Part shown: piece after piece, positions 8,931 to 19,939 of the stretch
Numbering within the stretch: position 1 is the stretch's first letter
Layout of the letters: each line of letters opens with the position of its first letter
DNA from: Umezawaea sp049997955
GTDB taxonomy: Bacteria > Actinomycetota > Actinomycetes > Mycobacteriales > Pseudonocardiaceae
Direction of reading: 5' to 3'
Length of the DNA stretch: 64,000 nucleotides
Assembly (NCBI GenBank): GCA_049997955.1
Contig: JAEBDY010000005.1
Location: forward strand, 124,001 to 188,000
Notes under the pieces: model-generated
Databases searched by the model: none
What the model saw: only the letters and a program-made list of their open reading frames with translations
Told to the model about the DNA's origin: nothing
Made by a program: the position numbers and the translations under genes

Positions 8931-10075
8931 CGATCACCGCCGATCTCTTCGAGACCACCGAGCGCAAGGACCTCCGCGCCACGGTCCGCAGGTTCACCGA
9001 ACGCGAGGTCGTGCCGCACCTGGACGGCTGGGAACGGGCGGGCGAACTGCCGCGCGACCTGCACCGCGCCGCCGCGAAGGCCGGCCTGCTCGGCATCGGC
9101 TTCGCCGAGGAGGTCGGCGGCAGCGGCGGCGGACTGCTGGACAGCGTCGTCGTGACCGAGGAGGTCATCCAGGCGGGCGGCTCGTCCGGTCTGGTCGCGG
9201 GCCTGTTCACCCACGGCATCGCCCTGCCGCACATCGTGGACGCGGGCGACCCCGACCTGGTCGACCGGTTCGTCCGCCCCACCCTGGAGGGCGAGCTGAT
9301 CGGGGCGCTGGCGATCACCGAGCCGGACGGCGGCTCCGACGTCGCCGCCCTGCGCACCACGGCCGTCCGCGACGGCGACGACTACGTCGTCAACGGCACC
9401 AAGACGTTCATCACCTCCGGCGCCCGCGCCGACTTCGTCACCACGGCGGTCCGCACCGGCGGCCCCGGCTACGAGGGCATCAGCCTGCTGGTGATCGCGG
9501 ACGGCGTCGAGGTCGTGCGCAGGCTGGAGAAGATGGGCTGGCACTGCTCGGACACCGCGGAACTGTCCTTCGTGGACGTCCGCGTGCCCGCGGCCAACCT
9601 GGTCGGACCGGAGAACGGCGGGTTCGCGCTGGTCATGCGGCAGTTCCAGGTCGAGCGCATCACCATGGCCGTCGAGGCGTACGCCACGGCCCAGCGCTGC
9701 CTCGACCTGACGCTGGCCTACGTCCGCACCCGCGAGACCTTCGGCAAGCCGCTCGTGAAGCGGCAGCTGGTCAGCCACCGGCTGGTCGAGATGGCGCAGC
9801 GGATCGACCTGGCCCGCACGTACACCAGGGAGGTCGCGGCGATGGTGGCCGAGGGGCGCGAGTGCGTGGCGCAGGTGTGCTTCGCGAAGAACGCCGCCGT
9901 CGCCGCCTGCGACCACGTCGTGGACGAGGCCGTGCAGCTGCACGGCGGTTTCGGCTACCTGCGCGACGCGGAGGTCGAACGGCATTACCGCGACTCCCGC
10001 ATCCTCGGCATCGGGGGCGGCACGACCGAGGTCATGGCCGAACTGGCCGCACGACGATTGGGGTTCACGGCATGA
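8927..10075 (+). CDS. Acyl-CoA dehydrogenase, isovaleryl-CoA-dehydrogenase-like
   Basis: 382-residue FAD-dependent acyl-CoA dehydrogenase; GTG 8927 overlaps the previous stop. The N-terminal helical, central beta and C-terminal helical domains are all present (ITEPDGGSDVAALRTTA for FAD/substrate binding, VQLHGGFGYLRDAEVERHYRD near the end). The usual catalytic Glu of MCAD-type enzymes (in YEGT) is replaced by GGGT, while a Glu is present in VERITMA (E243). This is the arrangement of isovaleryl-CoA dehydrogenase. That, and the carboxylase genes next door, support a branched-chain acyl-CoA (isovaleryl- or citronellyl-CoA type) substrate. Confidence 0.9.
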   Translation: MTITADLFETTERKDLRATVRRFTEREVVPHLDGWERAGELPRDLHRAAAKAGLLGIGFAEEVGGSGGGLLDSVVVTEEVIQAGGSSGLVAGLFTHGIALPHIVDAGDPDLVDRFVRPTLEGELIGALAITEPDGGSDVAALRTTAVRDGDDYVVNGTKTFITSGARADFVTTAVRTGGPGYEGISLLVIADGVEVVRRLEKMGWHCSDTAELSFVDVRVPAANLVGPENGGFALVMRQFQVERITMAVEAYATAQRCLDLTLAYVRTRETFGKPLVKRQLVSHRLVEMAQRIDLARTYTREVAAMVAEGRECVAQVCFAKNAAVAACDHVVDEAVQLHGGFGYLRDAEVERHYRDSRILGIGGGTTEVMAELAARRLGFTA

Positions 10076-11666
10076 CCGCGCTGCGCTCGGTGCTGGACAC
10101 CGGATCGGCGGACTACCGCGACAACCGGGAAGCGCTGCTCGCCAAGATCGAGGAGCTGGACGCCGAGCAGGCCAAGGCGCTCGCCGGTGGTGGGCCGAAG
10201 TACACCGAGCGGCACCACGGGCGCGGCAAGCTGCTGGCCCGCGAGCGGATCGAACTGCTGGTGGACGAGGACAGCCCGTTCCTGGAGCTGTCGCCGCTGG
10301 CCGCGTGGGGCACCGACTTCCCGGTCGGGGCCAGCATCGTCACCGGGATCGGCGTGGTCGAGGGCGTCGAGTGCCTGGTCGTGGCCAACGACCCGACGGT
10401 GCGCGGCGGCGCGAGCAACCCGTGGACGCTGCGCAAGACGTTCCGCGCCAACGACATCGCGTTCGCCAATCGGCTGCCGGTGGTGAGCCTGGTCGAGTCC
10501 GGCGGCGCGGACCTGCCGAGCCAGTCGGAGATCTTCATCCCCGGCGGCCGGGCGTTCCGCGACCTGACCCGGTTCTCCGCGGCGGGGATCCCCACCGTCA
10601 CGGCGGTGTTCGGCAACGCCACCGCGGGCGGCGCGTACGTGCCGGGCATGTCCGACCACGTCGTGATGGTCAAGGAGCGCTCGAAGGTGTTCCTCGGCGG
10701 TCCGCCGCTGGTCAAGATGGCGACCGGCGAAGAGGCCGAGGACGAGGCGCTGGGCGGCGCGCACATGCACGGCACCGTTTCGGGCCTGGCGGACTATGTG
10801 GCCGAGGACGAGGTCGACGCGATCCGGCTGACCCGGCGGATCGTGGCGCGGCTCAACTGGCGCAAGCTCGGTCCCGCCGCGAAACCGGTGGAGGAGCCGA
10901 GGTACCCCGCCGAGGAACTGCTCGGCCTGGTGCCGACCGACCAGCGGGTCCCGTTCGACCCGCGCGAGGTGATCGCCCGGATCGTGGACGGCTCGCGGTT
11001 CGACGAGTTCAAGCCCGGCTACGGCACGAGCCTGGTCACCGGGTGGGCGGACCTGCACGGGTACCCGATCGGCGTCCTCGCCAACGCGCGCGGCGTGCTG
11101 TTCAGCGAGGAGTCGCAGAAGGCGACGCAGTTCATCCAGCTGGCGAACTCCGCGGACACCCCGCTGCTGTTCCTGCAGAACACCACCGGGTACATGGTGG
11201 GCGCGAAGTACGAGCAGGGCGGCATCATCAAGCACGGCGCGATGATGATCAACGCCGTGTCGAACAGCGGGGTGCCGCACCTGACCGTGAACATGGGCGC
11301 GTCCTACGGCGCGGGCAACTACGGCATGTGCGGCCGGGCGTTCGACCCGCGGTTCCTGTTCACCTGGCCGAACGCCAAGTCCGCCGTGATGGGGCCGGTG
11401 CAGCTCGCGGGCGTGCTGTCGATCGTCGCGCGGCAGGCCGCGGCCGCGAAGGGGCAGGACTACAACGAGGAGCACGACGCCGCCATGCGGACGATGGTCG
11501 AGGGGCAGATCGAACAGCAGTCCCTGGCCGCGTTCCTGTCCGGGCGGCTCTACGACGACGGGGTCATCGACCCCCGCGACACCCGCACGGTGCTCGGCCT
11601 CTGCCTGTCCGCCGTCCACAGCGGACCGATCAAGGGCGCCGACGGCTACGGCGTCTTCCGGATGTG

Positions 11667-11667
<1 letters not shown>
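10072..11667 (+). CDS. Acyl-CoA carboxylase beta subunit (methylcrotonyl-/geranyl-CoA carboxylase type)
   Basis: 531-residue carboxyltransferase, the usual length for MCC/GCC beta subunits. It moves the carboxyl group from carboxybiotin to the gamma carbon of an unsaturated acyl-CoA. N-terminal half (HHGRGKLLARERIELLVDE...) and C-terminal half (GYGTSLVTGWADLHGYPIGVLAN, GGAYVPGMSD, GAGNYGMCGR oxyanion loops) are both intact. ATG overlaps the dehydrogenase stop (ATGA). I cannot tell 3-methylcrotonyl-CoA from geranyl-CoA specificity by eye; leucine or isoprenoid catabolism are both consistent with the operon. Confidence 0.9.
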
Positions 11668-13540
<1,873 letters not shown>

Positions 13541-13544
<4 letters not shown>

Positions 13545-14686
13545 CCGTCAACTTCACCGAGACCGACGAGCGCAAGGCGCTGCGCGCGGCCGTGGCCGAC
13601 CTGGGCTCCCGGTACGGGCACGAGTACTTCACCGCCAAGGCCCGCGCGGGCGAGAAGACGGACGAGTTGTGGGCCGAGGCCGGGAAGCTCGGCTACCTCG
13701 GGGTGGCGGTGCCGGAGGAGTTCGGCGGTGGTGGTGGTGGCATCGGCGACCTCGCCGCTGTGTGTGAAGAACTCGCCAGGGCCGGCAGCCCGATGTTGCT
13801 CATGGTGGTGTCGCCCGCGATCTGCGCGACGGTGATCGCCCGGTTCGGCACCGCCGAGCAGAAGCGGCGGTGGCTGCCCGGTTTCGCCGAGGGCACCACG
13901 AAGATGGCCTTCGCGATCACCGAGCCCGACGCGGGCTCCAACTCGCACGAGCTGACCACCAGGGTCCGCCGCGACGGCGACGAGTGGGTCCTCAGCGGCG
14001 GCAAGTACTACATCTCCGGCGTGGACGAGGTCCAGGCCGTGCTGGTCGTGGCGATCGGCGCGACCGGTCCGGCGCTGATGATCGTGCCGACGGACGCGGC
14101 CGGGCTGACCTACCGGCCCATCGAGATGGACATCGTCTCGCCGGAGAAGCAGTTCACGATGTTCTTCGACGACGTGCGCCTGCCGTCGGACGCCCTCGTG
14201 GGAGCGGAGGACGCCGGGTTGGCCCAGCTGTTCGCCGGGCTCAACCCGGAGCGCATCATGGCGGCGTCGTTCGCCACCGGTATGGCCCGGCGCGCCCTGG
14301 ACAAGGCGGCCGACTACGCGCGCACCCGCTCGGTGTGGGGTGCGCCCATCGGGACGCACCAGGGCTTGTCCCACCCGCTGGCGCAGTGCGCCATCCAGGT
14401 GGAACTCGCCCGGCTGATGACCCAGAAGGCGGCGGCCCTGTACGACGCGGGGCAGGACAGGGCCGCGGGCGAGTCGGCCAACATGGCGAAGTACGCGGCC
14501 GGGGAAGCGGTCGCCACTGCCGTGGACCTGGCGATCCAGGTGCACGGCGGCAACGGTCTCGCGACCGAGTACGGACTTGCCTCCTTGTTGACTGCGTCAC
14601 GTATTTCGCGAATCGCCCCGGTGAGCCGGGAAATGATCCTCAACTATGTGGCGCAGCACACCTTGAACCTGCCCCGGTCGTATTAG
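13541..14686 (+). CDS. Second acyl-CoA dehydrogenase of the operon
   Basis: 381-residue acyl-CoA dehydrogenase with a strong AAGGAGAG ribosome site and an ATGA overlap with the carboxylase gene. The FAD-binding ITEPDAGSNSHELTT and QVHGGNGLATEYG motifs are present. As in the first dehydrogenase, the MCAD-type Glu is missing (SRIAPVSRE) and a Glu occurs in NPERIMAA (E237). It is only distantly similar to the first copy, so it probably takes a different chain (for example a longer isoprenoid acyl-CoA). Its stop overlaps that of the convergent XRE gene by 3 nt. Confidence 0.9.
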
Positions 14687-15594
14687 TTGAAGGACCATTC
14701 CCAGCGGATCCCGAAAATGCCGGGGCCGAAGTCACGCGCCTTCGCGTGCGCGTAGCCCCAGTCGTCCACCTTGATCTCGTCGCCGCGGGTGAGGTCCGGT
14801 GTGCCGAACTGCTCACACCTCGCGGGCACGCTCCGGCTGTCGAACCTGACCTCCAGCGCGTACTCCCGGACGGGGAGGCGGAAACGGCGGAAGTGCGAGG
14901 TCTCCAGGGCGGGGTAGGGCGCTTCGCCCTGGAGCAGTTCGTACTCCAGCACCAGCGTCTCACCCTGCCGCAAGGGCCGGGGGAACAGCAGTTCGGCGAC
15001 CAGGATCCCGCTGGTCGGGTCCGCTATCAACCGCCCGAGCCTGCACGACCTGAGCATTCCGATGGACGGCAGCGGGTTGCCCGGCGCGTCCGTGTCGTAG
15101 ACCAGTACCCACCGGTCCACGCCGCCGCGGTCGGCCCGCAGCGTCTGCCTGGAGCGCAGTCGGCGGGTCCCGCCTTCCGCGCCGATCTCGACGCGGTCCT
15201 GCTGGGAGACGCGGTTCAGCCCCGTGTCGGAGCTGGTGTCGACTCCCGTGAGCAGCTGGGCGAGCCGGACGTTGTCCCGGCCCTCGCCCTGGACCTGGGG
15301 TTCTACCTGGCGGATCCGGCCGCGGCCACGAGGTCGCGGCGGTCCGAGCAGTTGGCTCAACGCGCCTTCCGGCAGGTCGAGCACGTCTTCGAGGTGGCTC
15401 AACGCGAGCAGTGAATCCGGTCTTTCCGGTCTGCGCCTGCCCGACTGCCAGTAGCTCAACGCCGTGATGCTGATCGGCGCGCCCCGCATGTGCAGCCGGT
15501 GCCGAATGCGGTCCAGGCTGAGGCCTTTCGCGCGTATCGCGGCACGCAGTGTTTCGGCGAACTCCTCGGCCGTTTCGGTGGTGTGGCCGACCAT
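14683..15594 (-). CDS. XRE-type helix-turn-helix protein with C-terminal ligand-like domain
   Basis: 303-residue protein. Residues about 9-60 form a helix-turn-helix of the Cro/C1 kind (LRAAIRAKGLSLDRIRHRLH...ITALSYWQSGRRRPE), the pattern seen in many uncharacterised Streptomyces/Saccharothrix regulators. The rest (about 100-303) is a beta-rich region without a family I can name. ATG 15594 has GGAG upstream. It faces the secreted protease cluster across a 394-bp gap, so it might control that cluster; this is only positional inference. Confidence 0.75.
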   Translation of the reverse strand: MVGHTTETAEEFAETLRAAIRAKGLSLDRIRHRLHMRGAPISITALSYWQSGRRRPERPDSLLALSHLEDVLDLPEGALSQLLGPPRPRGRGRIRQVEPQVQGEGRDNVRLAQLLTGVDTSSDTGLNRVSQQDRVEIGAEGGTRRLRSRQTLRADRGGVDRWVLVYDTDAPGNPLPSIGMLRSCRLGRLIADPTSGILVAELLFPRPLRQGETLVLEYELLQGEAPYPALETSHFRRFRLPVREYALEVRFDSRSVPARCEQFGTPDLTRGDEIKVDDWGYAHAKARDFGPGIFGIRWEWSFN

Positions 15595-15988
15595 TACCCA
15601 CTCCGTTCAGAAGGAACTTCAGCGGGAGCGACCCTACTGGGGCAAAACAGTGCACCGGTACAGCCGTTCGGGGATGTTCCCCGGCATTCCGGATGCTGAT
15701 ACTGTTAAAGAAACGCTGGATTCTTGAGACTTTCGGCCCTGTTCATTACCGGTACGCGCTCCGAGGTGTACCGCCGAAGGTATGCCGACGATCGTCGTGG
15801 CCCCTGTGCAGTAGAGGTCGCCCAAGCCGCTGGGGCATCTGGTCTATTTCGGACATCTCGGAACATCAATAGCCTCGGGAGACGTGGAGCGCCTGCTCAG
15901 GGGCGTGACACGCGGTCGCCGTCCCCGTCTTCCCCCGCCGCGCGGGTCACATCGTCGGCCGTTCCCTGCGAACGACAGGAACAGACGA
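15595..15988. other. Divergent intergenic region, XRE gene / protease cluster
   Basis: 394 bp with no credible gene; short frames here lack ribosome sites and family similarity. It must hold the promoters of the XRE gene and the first protease. A small hairpin (GGGGA-TG-TTCCCC type) sits near 15670. I see no strong -35/-10 pair. Confidence 0.5.
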
Positions 15989-17176
15989 ATGCGTGAAACA
16001 CGACAGGTGCGCTGGTTGGCCGGTGCCGGTGCGGTGATCGTTGCCGCGGCGACCATCACCATGGCCGCCGGGACGGCGCAGGCCGCCGAGGGGAACGTCC
16101 TGGCCGCCGGGTCCGCCCAGGCCATCCCCGGCAGCTACATCGTGAAGCTCAAGGACTTCTCCACGGCGTCCGCCGACTCCCTCGCGTCGAAGTTCGGCAC
16201 GAAGATCGACCGCACGTACGAGGGCGGCTTCAAGGGCTTCGCGACGAGCGCGTCGGAGAAGCAGGCGAAGCGCCTCGCCGCCGACCCGTCGGTCGAGTAC
16301 GTCGAGCAGAACCAGGTGCTCAGCATCCAGGCGACGCAGGCCAACCCGCCGTCGTGGGGGCTGGACCGGATCGACCAGGCCAACCTGCCGCTCAACTCGT
16401 CCTACAGCTACACCACCACCGGCTCGGGCGTGAACGCCTACGTGATCGACACCGGTGTGCGGATCAGCCACCAGACGTTCGGCGGCCGCGCGGTCAACGG
16501 CTACGACGCCGTGAGCAACGACAACATCGCGCAGGACGGCAACGGCCACGGCACGCACGTCGCGGGCACCATCGGCGGCAGCCAGTACGGCGTCGCGAAG
16601 GGCGTCCGGATCGTCGCGGTCCGCGTGCTCGACAACAACGGCTCCGGCACGACCGCGGGCGTCGTCGCGGGCATCAACTGGGTCACCAACAACCACGTCA
16701 AGCCCGCCACGGCCAACATGAGCCTCGGCGGCGGCGCCTCCACGGCGCTGGACGACGCGGTGCGCGCCTCGATCGCGCGCGGCGTGACCTACGGCGTGGC
16801 GGCGGGCAACAGCAACGCCAACGCGTCCACGTTCTCCCCGGCCCGCGTCACGCAGGCCATCACCGTCGGCGCCACCGAGCGCACCGACGCGCGCGCCAGC
16901 TACTCCAACTACGGCTCCGTGCTCGACGTCTTCGCGCCGGGCTCCGGCATCACGTCGTCGTGGCACACCAGCGACACCGCCACGAACACCATCAGCGGCA
17001 CCTCCATGGCGACCCCGCACGTCGTCGGCGTGACCGCGCGCTACCTCCAGTCCAACCCCTCCGCCACGCCCGCCACGGTGTCCTCCGCGATCGTCTCGAC
17101 GGCCACCCCCAACAAGGTGACGAACCCCGGCTCCGGTTCGCCGAACCGCCTGCTGTTCCGGGCCCCGTCCGCGTAA
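15989..17176 (+). CDS. Secreted S8 subtilisin-like protease 1
   Basis: 395-residue secreted serine protease. ATG 15989 (AGGA 8 nt upstream) starts a signal peptide ending ...GTAQAAE. An I9 inhibitor-type propeptide (GSYIVKLKDF...VEYVEQNQV) precedes the catalytic domain, which starts near PPSWGLDRIDQ. Catalytic Asp154 (VIDTG), His187 (GNGHGTHVAGT), oxyanion Asn274 (AAGNSN) and Ser339 (GTSMATPH) are all present, so it should be active. It resembles the extracellular aqualysin/proteinase K type of actinomycetes but lacks the extra C-terminal domain some of those carry. First of three tandem paralogues, each with its own hairpin terminator. Confidence 0.95.
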   Translation: MRETRQVRWLAGAGAVIVAAATITMAAGTAQAAEGNVLAAGSAQAIPGSYIVKLKDFSTASADSLASKFGTKIDRTYEGGFKGFATSASEKQAKRLAADPSVEYVEQNQVLSIQATQANPPSWGLDRIDQANLPLNSSYSYTTTGSGVNAYVIDTGVRISHQTFGGRAVNGYDAVSNDNIAQDGNGHGTHVAGTIGGSQYGVAKGVRIVAVRVLDNNGSGTTAGVVAGINWVTNNHVKPATANMSLGGGASTALDDAVRASIARGVTYGVAAGNSNANASTFSPARVTQAITVGATERTDARASYSNYGSVLDVFAPGSGITSSWHTSDTATNTISGTSMATPHVVGVTARYLQSNPSATPATVSSAIVSTATPNKVTNPGSGSPNRLLFRAPSA

Positions 17177-17192
17177 GTCCCCCCGCTCCACC

Positions 17193-17225
17193 GGTGGCCC
17201 CGGCGCGCTCCGCGTCGGGGCCACC
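17193..17225 (+). terminator. Terminator after protease 1
   Basis: 10-bp GC-rich inverted repeat (GGTGGCCCCG and complement) with a 13-nt loop, 16 bp after the stop. Confidence 0.7.
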
Positions 17226-17252
17226 GCCCTGTTCCGAGGAAAGGATCTCTCC

Positions 17253-18368
17253 ATGCGCAAGTTGTCGTCCTGCTTAGGGGTGGCGGCGTTGGGATTGGCG
17301 CTCGTCGCCACACCCGCCCAGGCCGCCGAGGGTGTCGTCCTCGCCGCCGGATCGCCGAACGCGATCCCCGGCAGCTACATCGTGAAGGTCAGGGGCGGCG
17401 CCGACCGGCTGGCCGCGTCGGTCGGCGGGCAAGCGCTGTCCGGGGCGTTCTCCGGGTTCACCGCGACGCTGTCGGAGAAGCAGGCGCGGCGGTTGGCGGC
17501 CGACCCGTCGGTGGAGTACGTGGAGCAGAACCAGGTCGTGCGCTCCACCGCGACCCAGCTGAACCCGCCGTGGGGCCTGGACCGCACCGACCAGCGGGCC
17601 CTGCCGCTGGACCGCGCGTACAGCTACACGACCAGCGGCCGCGGCGTGAACGTGTACGTGCTCGACACCGGTATCCGCAAGACGCACGTCGACTTCGGCG
17701 GCCGGGCCCGTGACGGCTGGGACTTCATCGACAACGACGCGATCGCCGACGACCTCAACGGCCACGGCACGCACGTCGCCGCGACCGCCATCGGCACCAC
17801 GTACGGGATCGCCAAGCAGGCCATCTGCTACGGCGTGAAGGTGTTGGGCCCCACGGGTTCCGGCACGACCGCGGGCGTGATCGCGGGCGTCGGCTGGGTG
17901 ACCCGCAACGCCGTCCGGCCCGCCGTGGCCAACATGAGCATCGGCGGCGGCGCCTCCGTCGCCATCGACGACGCGGTCCGCGCGTCCATCGCCTCCGGCA
18001 TCACCTACACCGTCTCGGCGGGCGGCAGCAACGCCGACGTCGCCGGCTTCTCGCCCGCGCGCGTCGCGCAGGCGTTGACCGTCGGCGCGTCCACGGCCAC
18101 CGACACGAAGGCGTCGTCGTCCAACTACGGACCGGGCGTCGACATCTACGCGCCGGGCCAGAACATCCTGTCCGCCTGGATCACCAGCGACACCGCCGCC
18201 AACACGCTGTCCGGCACGTCCATGTCGGCCCCGCACGTCGCCGGCGTCGCCGCGCGGTACCTCCAGAACAACCCGACGGCCACGCCCGCGCAGGTGGCGG
18301 CGGCGATCGTCGCCGCCGGGACGCCCATGCCGTACGGGCGGCTCCTGTACTGGAACCCCGCGCTGTAG
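17253..18368 (+). CDS. Secreted S8 subtilisin-like protein 2, oxyanion Asn replaced
   Basis: 371-residue paralogue of its neighbours with signal peptide (to ...ATPAQAAE), I9 propeptide and catalytic domain; strong ribosome site GAGGAAAGGA. The triad is intact (Asp138, His171, Ser323), and the spacings D-H 33, H-slot 87 and slot-S 65 are identical to protease 1. At the oxyanion-hole position, however, it has Gly258 (SAGGSN) where protease 1 has Asn274 and protease 3 Asn280 (AAGNSN). In subtilisin this Asn stabilises the transition state, so activity is probably strongly reduced or altered. It could be a decoy, a binding protein or a slow protease. The C-terminus also lacks the VTNPGSGSPNRLLF ending shared by the other two. 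Confidence 0.93.
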   Translation: MRKLSSCLGVAALGLALVATPAQAAEGVVLAAGSPNAIPGSYIVKVRGGADRLAASVGGQALSGAFSGFTATLSEKQARRLAADPSVEYVEQNQVVRSTATQLNPPWGLDRTDQRALPLDRAYSYTTSGRGVNVYVLDTGIRKTHVDFGGRARDGWDFIDNDAIADDLNGHGTHVAATAIGTTYGIAKQAICYGVKVLGPTGSGTTAGVIAGVGWVTRNAVRPAVANMSIGGGASVAIDDAVRASIASGITYTVSAGGSNADVAGFSPARVAQALTVGASTATDTKASSSNYGPGVDIYAPGQNILSAWITSDTAANTLSGTSMSAPHVAGVAARYLQNNPTATPAQVAAAIVAAGTPMPYGRLLYWNPAL

Positions 18369-18374
18369 TGCACC

Positions 18375-18404
18375 GGTCGGGCACGCCCGCCAGCGTGCCC
18401 GACC
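18375..18404 (+). terminator. Terminator after protease 2
   Basis: Perfect 11-bp inverted repeat (GGTCGGGCACG and complement) with an 8-nt loop, starting 7 bp after the stop codon. Confidence 0.8.
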
Positions 18405-18510
18405 CCGGCCGGAATGCTGTGAATGAGCTGTCGGAATGCTGTCGAATACCATCCGGTCTATTCTCGTCAACCGCTTTCGGCGGGTGGGAAACCCGAGGTA
18501 GAAGCATTTT

Positions 18511-18584
18511 TTGACACGGTTTCCACAACTGGCAATGTTTAGCTCTTTCACCCGTTCGCGCTCACTGTTTATGGTCGTGACCAT
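18511..18584 (+). promoter_or_regulatory. Candidate promoter and palindrome before protease 3
   Basis: A consensus -35 TTGACA (18511-18516) is followed after 17 bp by AATGTT (18534-18539). About 30 bp downstream lies a palindrome with arms ATGGTC and GACCAT around GT (18571-18584), in the would-be leader. The rest of 18369-18683 holds the previous terminator and no gene. Promoter plausible; the regulator is unknown. Confidence 0.45.
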
Positions 18585-18683
18585 CAGCAATGGTGCTGTG
18601 GTACTCAGTGAAGTTGATCGCGTGACCAGCACTTCCACTCCCTGCGGACGTGGTGGTCGCCATCCGAGAACGGGAATCACACG

Positions 18684-19889
18684 ATGCGAGAGTCACGACA
18701 GAACCGGTTCCTGGCCGGTGTCGGGGTGGCCGCGATGGCCGCCACGGCAGTCACGCTGCTGGCTTCCCCGGCTCAGGCCGCTGCGGGAGAAATTCGTTCG
18801 GCGGACGCCAAGGAAAAGGTGCCGAACAGCTACGTGGTGAAGCTGAAGGACACCACCGAGGCGGTGGCCAGGACGGAGGCGACGGCCAACACGGTCGCGG
18901 CGCGCTTCGGCGGAGCGGTCGACCGCGTGTACGGCAGCGCGCTGCGCGGCTTCAGCGTGAAGCTCTCCGAGACGCAGGCGAAGCGCCTCGCCGCCGACCC
19001 GGCCGTCGAGTACGTCGAGCAGGACCAGGTCTTCAGCGTCCAGGCGACGCAGACCACCCCGCCGTCGTGGGGCCTCGACCGGGTCGACCAGGCCAACCTG
19101 CCGCTGAACTCGGCCTACACCTACGCCTCGACCGGCTCGGGCGTCACCGCCTACGTGATCGACACCGGTGTGCGGATCAGCCACCAGACGTTCGGCGGCC
19201 GCGCGTCCAACGGCCGCGACTTCGTCGACAACGACGCCGTCGCCCAAGACGGCAACGGCCACGGCACGCACGTCGCGGGCACCATCGCGGGCAGCCAGTA
19301 CGGCGTCGCCAAGGGCGCGCGGGTCGTCGGCGTCCGCGTGCTGGACAACGCGGGCTCCGGCACCCTCGCCGGTGTCGTCGCGGGCATCGACTGGGTGACC
19401 GCCAACGCCGTCAAGCCCGCCGTCGCGAACCTCAGCCTCGGCGGCGGCGCGTCCACCGCGATCGACGACGCGGTGCGCCGCTCCATCGCCTCCGGCGTCA
19501 CCTACGCCGTCGCGGCGGGCAACAGCAACGCCAACGCGTCCACGTTCTCCCCGGCCCGCGTCACGCAGGCCATCACCGTCGGCGCCACCGAGCGCACCGA
19601 CGCGCGCGCCGGCTACTCCAACTTCGGCAGCGTCCTCGACCTCTTCGCCCCCGGCAGCGCCATCACGTCGTCGTGGAGCACGAGCGACACGGCCACCAAC
19701 ACCATCAGCGGCACCTCCATGGCGACCCCGCACGTGGCGGGCGTGGCCGCGCGCTACCTCCAGAACAACAGGACGGCCACCCCGGCCCAGGTCTCCTCGG
19801 CCCTCGTCGCGGCGGCCACCCCCAACAAGGTCACCAACCCCGGCTCGGGCTCCCCGAACCGCCTGCTGTTCCTCTCGCCCACCGCGTAG
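18684..19889 (+). CDS. Secreted S8 subtilisin-like protease 3
   Basis: 401-residue secreted protease with signal peptide (to ...SPAQAAA), a slightly longer I9 propeptide and a full catalytic domain: Asp160, His193, oxyanion Asn280 and Ser345. It is closest to protease 1, sharing uninterrupted DNA identity of 99 nt (19512-19610 with 16799-16897) and about 57 nt (19149-19205 with 16436-16492). The two are therefore recent duplicates or undergo gene conversion across protease 2. Expected role: extracellular protein scavenging. Confidence 0.95.
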   Translation: MRESRQNRFLAGVGVAAMAATAVTLLASPAQAAAGEIRSADAKEKVPNSYVVKLKDTTEAVARTEATANTVAARFGGAVDRVYGSALRGFSVKLSETQAKRLAADPAVEYVEQDQVFSVQATQTTPPSWGLDRVDQANLPLNSAYTYASTGSGVTAYVIDTGVRISHQTFGGRASNGRDFVDNDAVAQDGNGHGTHVAGTIAGSQYGVAKGARVVGVRVLDNAGSGTLAGVVAGIDWVTANAVKPAVANLSLGGGASTAIDDAVRRSIASGVTYAVAAGNSNANASTFSPARVTQAITVGATERTDARAGYSNFGSVLDLFAPGSAITSSWSTSDTATNTISGTSMATPHVAGVAARYLQNNRTATPAQVSSALVAAATPNKVTNPGSGSPNRLLFLSPTA

Positions 19890-19897
19890 TCGGCATC

Positions 19898-19939
19898 ACG
19901 GCCGAGGGCCCGGCACACCCGTGCCGGGCCCTCGGCCGT
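19898..19939. terminator. Bidirectional terminator between protease 3 and P450
   Basis: Perfect 19-bp inverted repeat with a 4-nt loop (accc). It begins 9 bp after the protease stop and directly abuts the stop of the convergent P450 gene, so it can serve both. Confidence 0.9.

Noticed and set aside
15595..15988. Small gene in the protease promoter gap
   Set aside because: Short frames lack ribosome sites, third-position bias and similarity.
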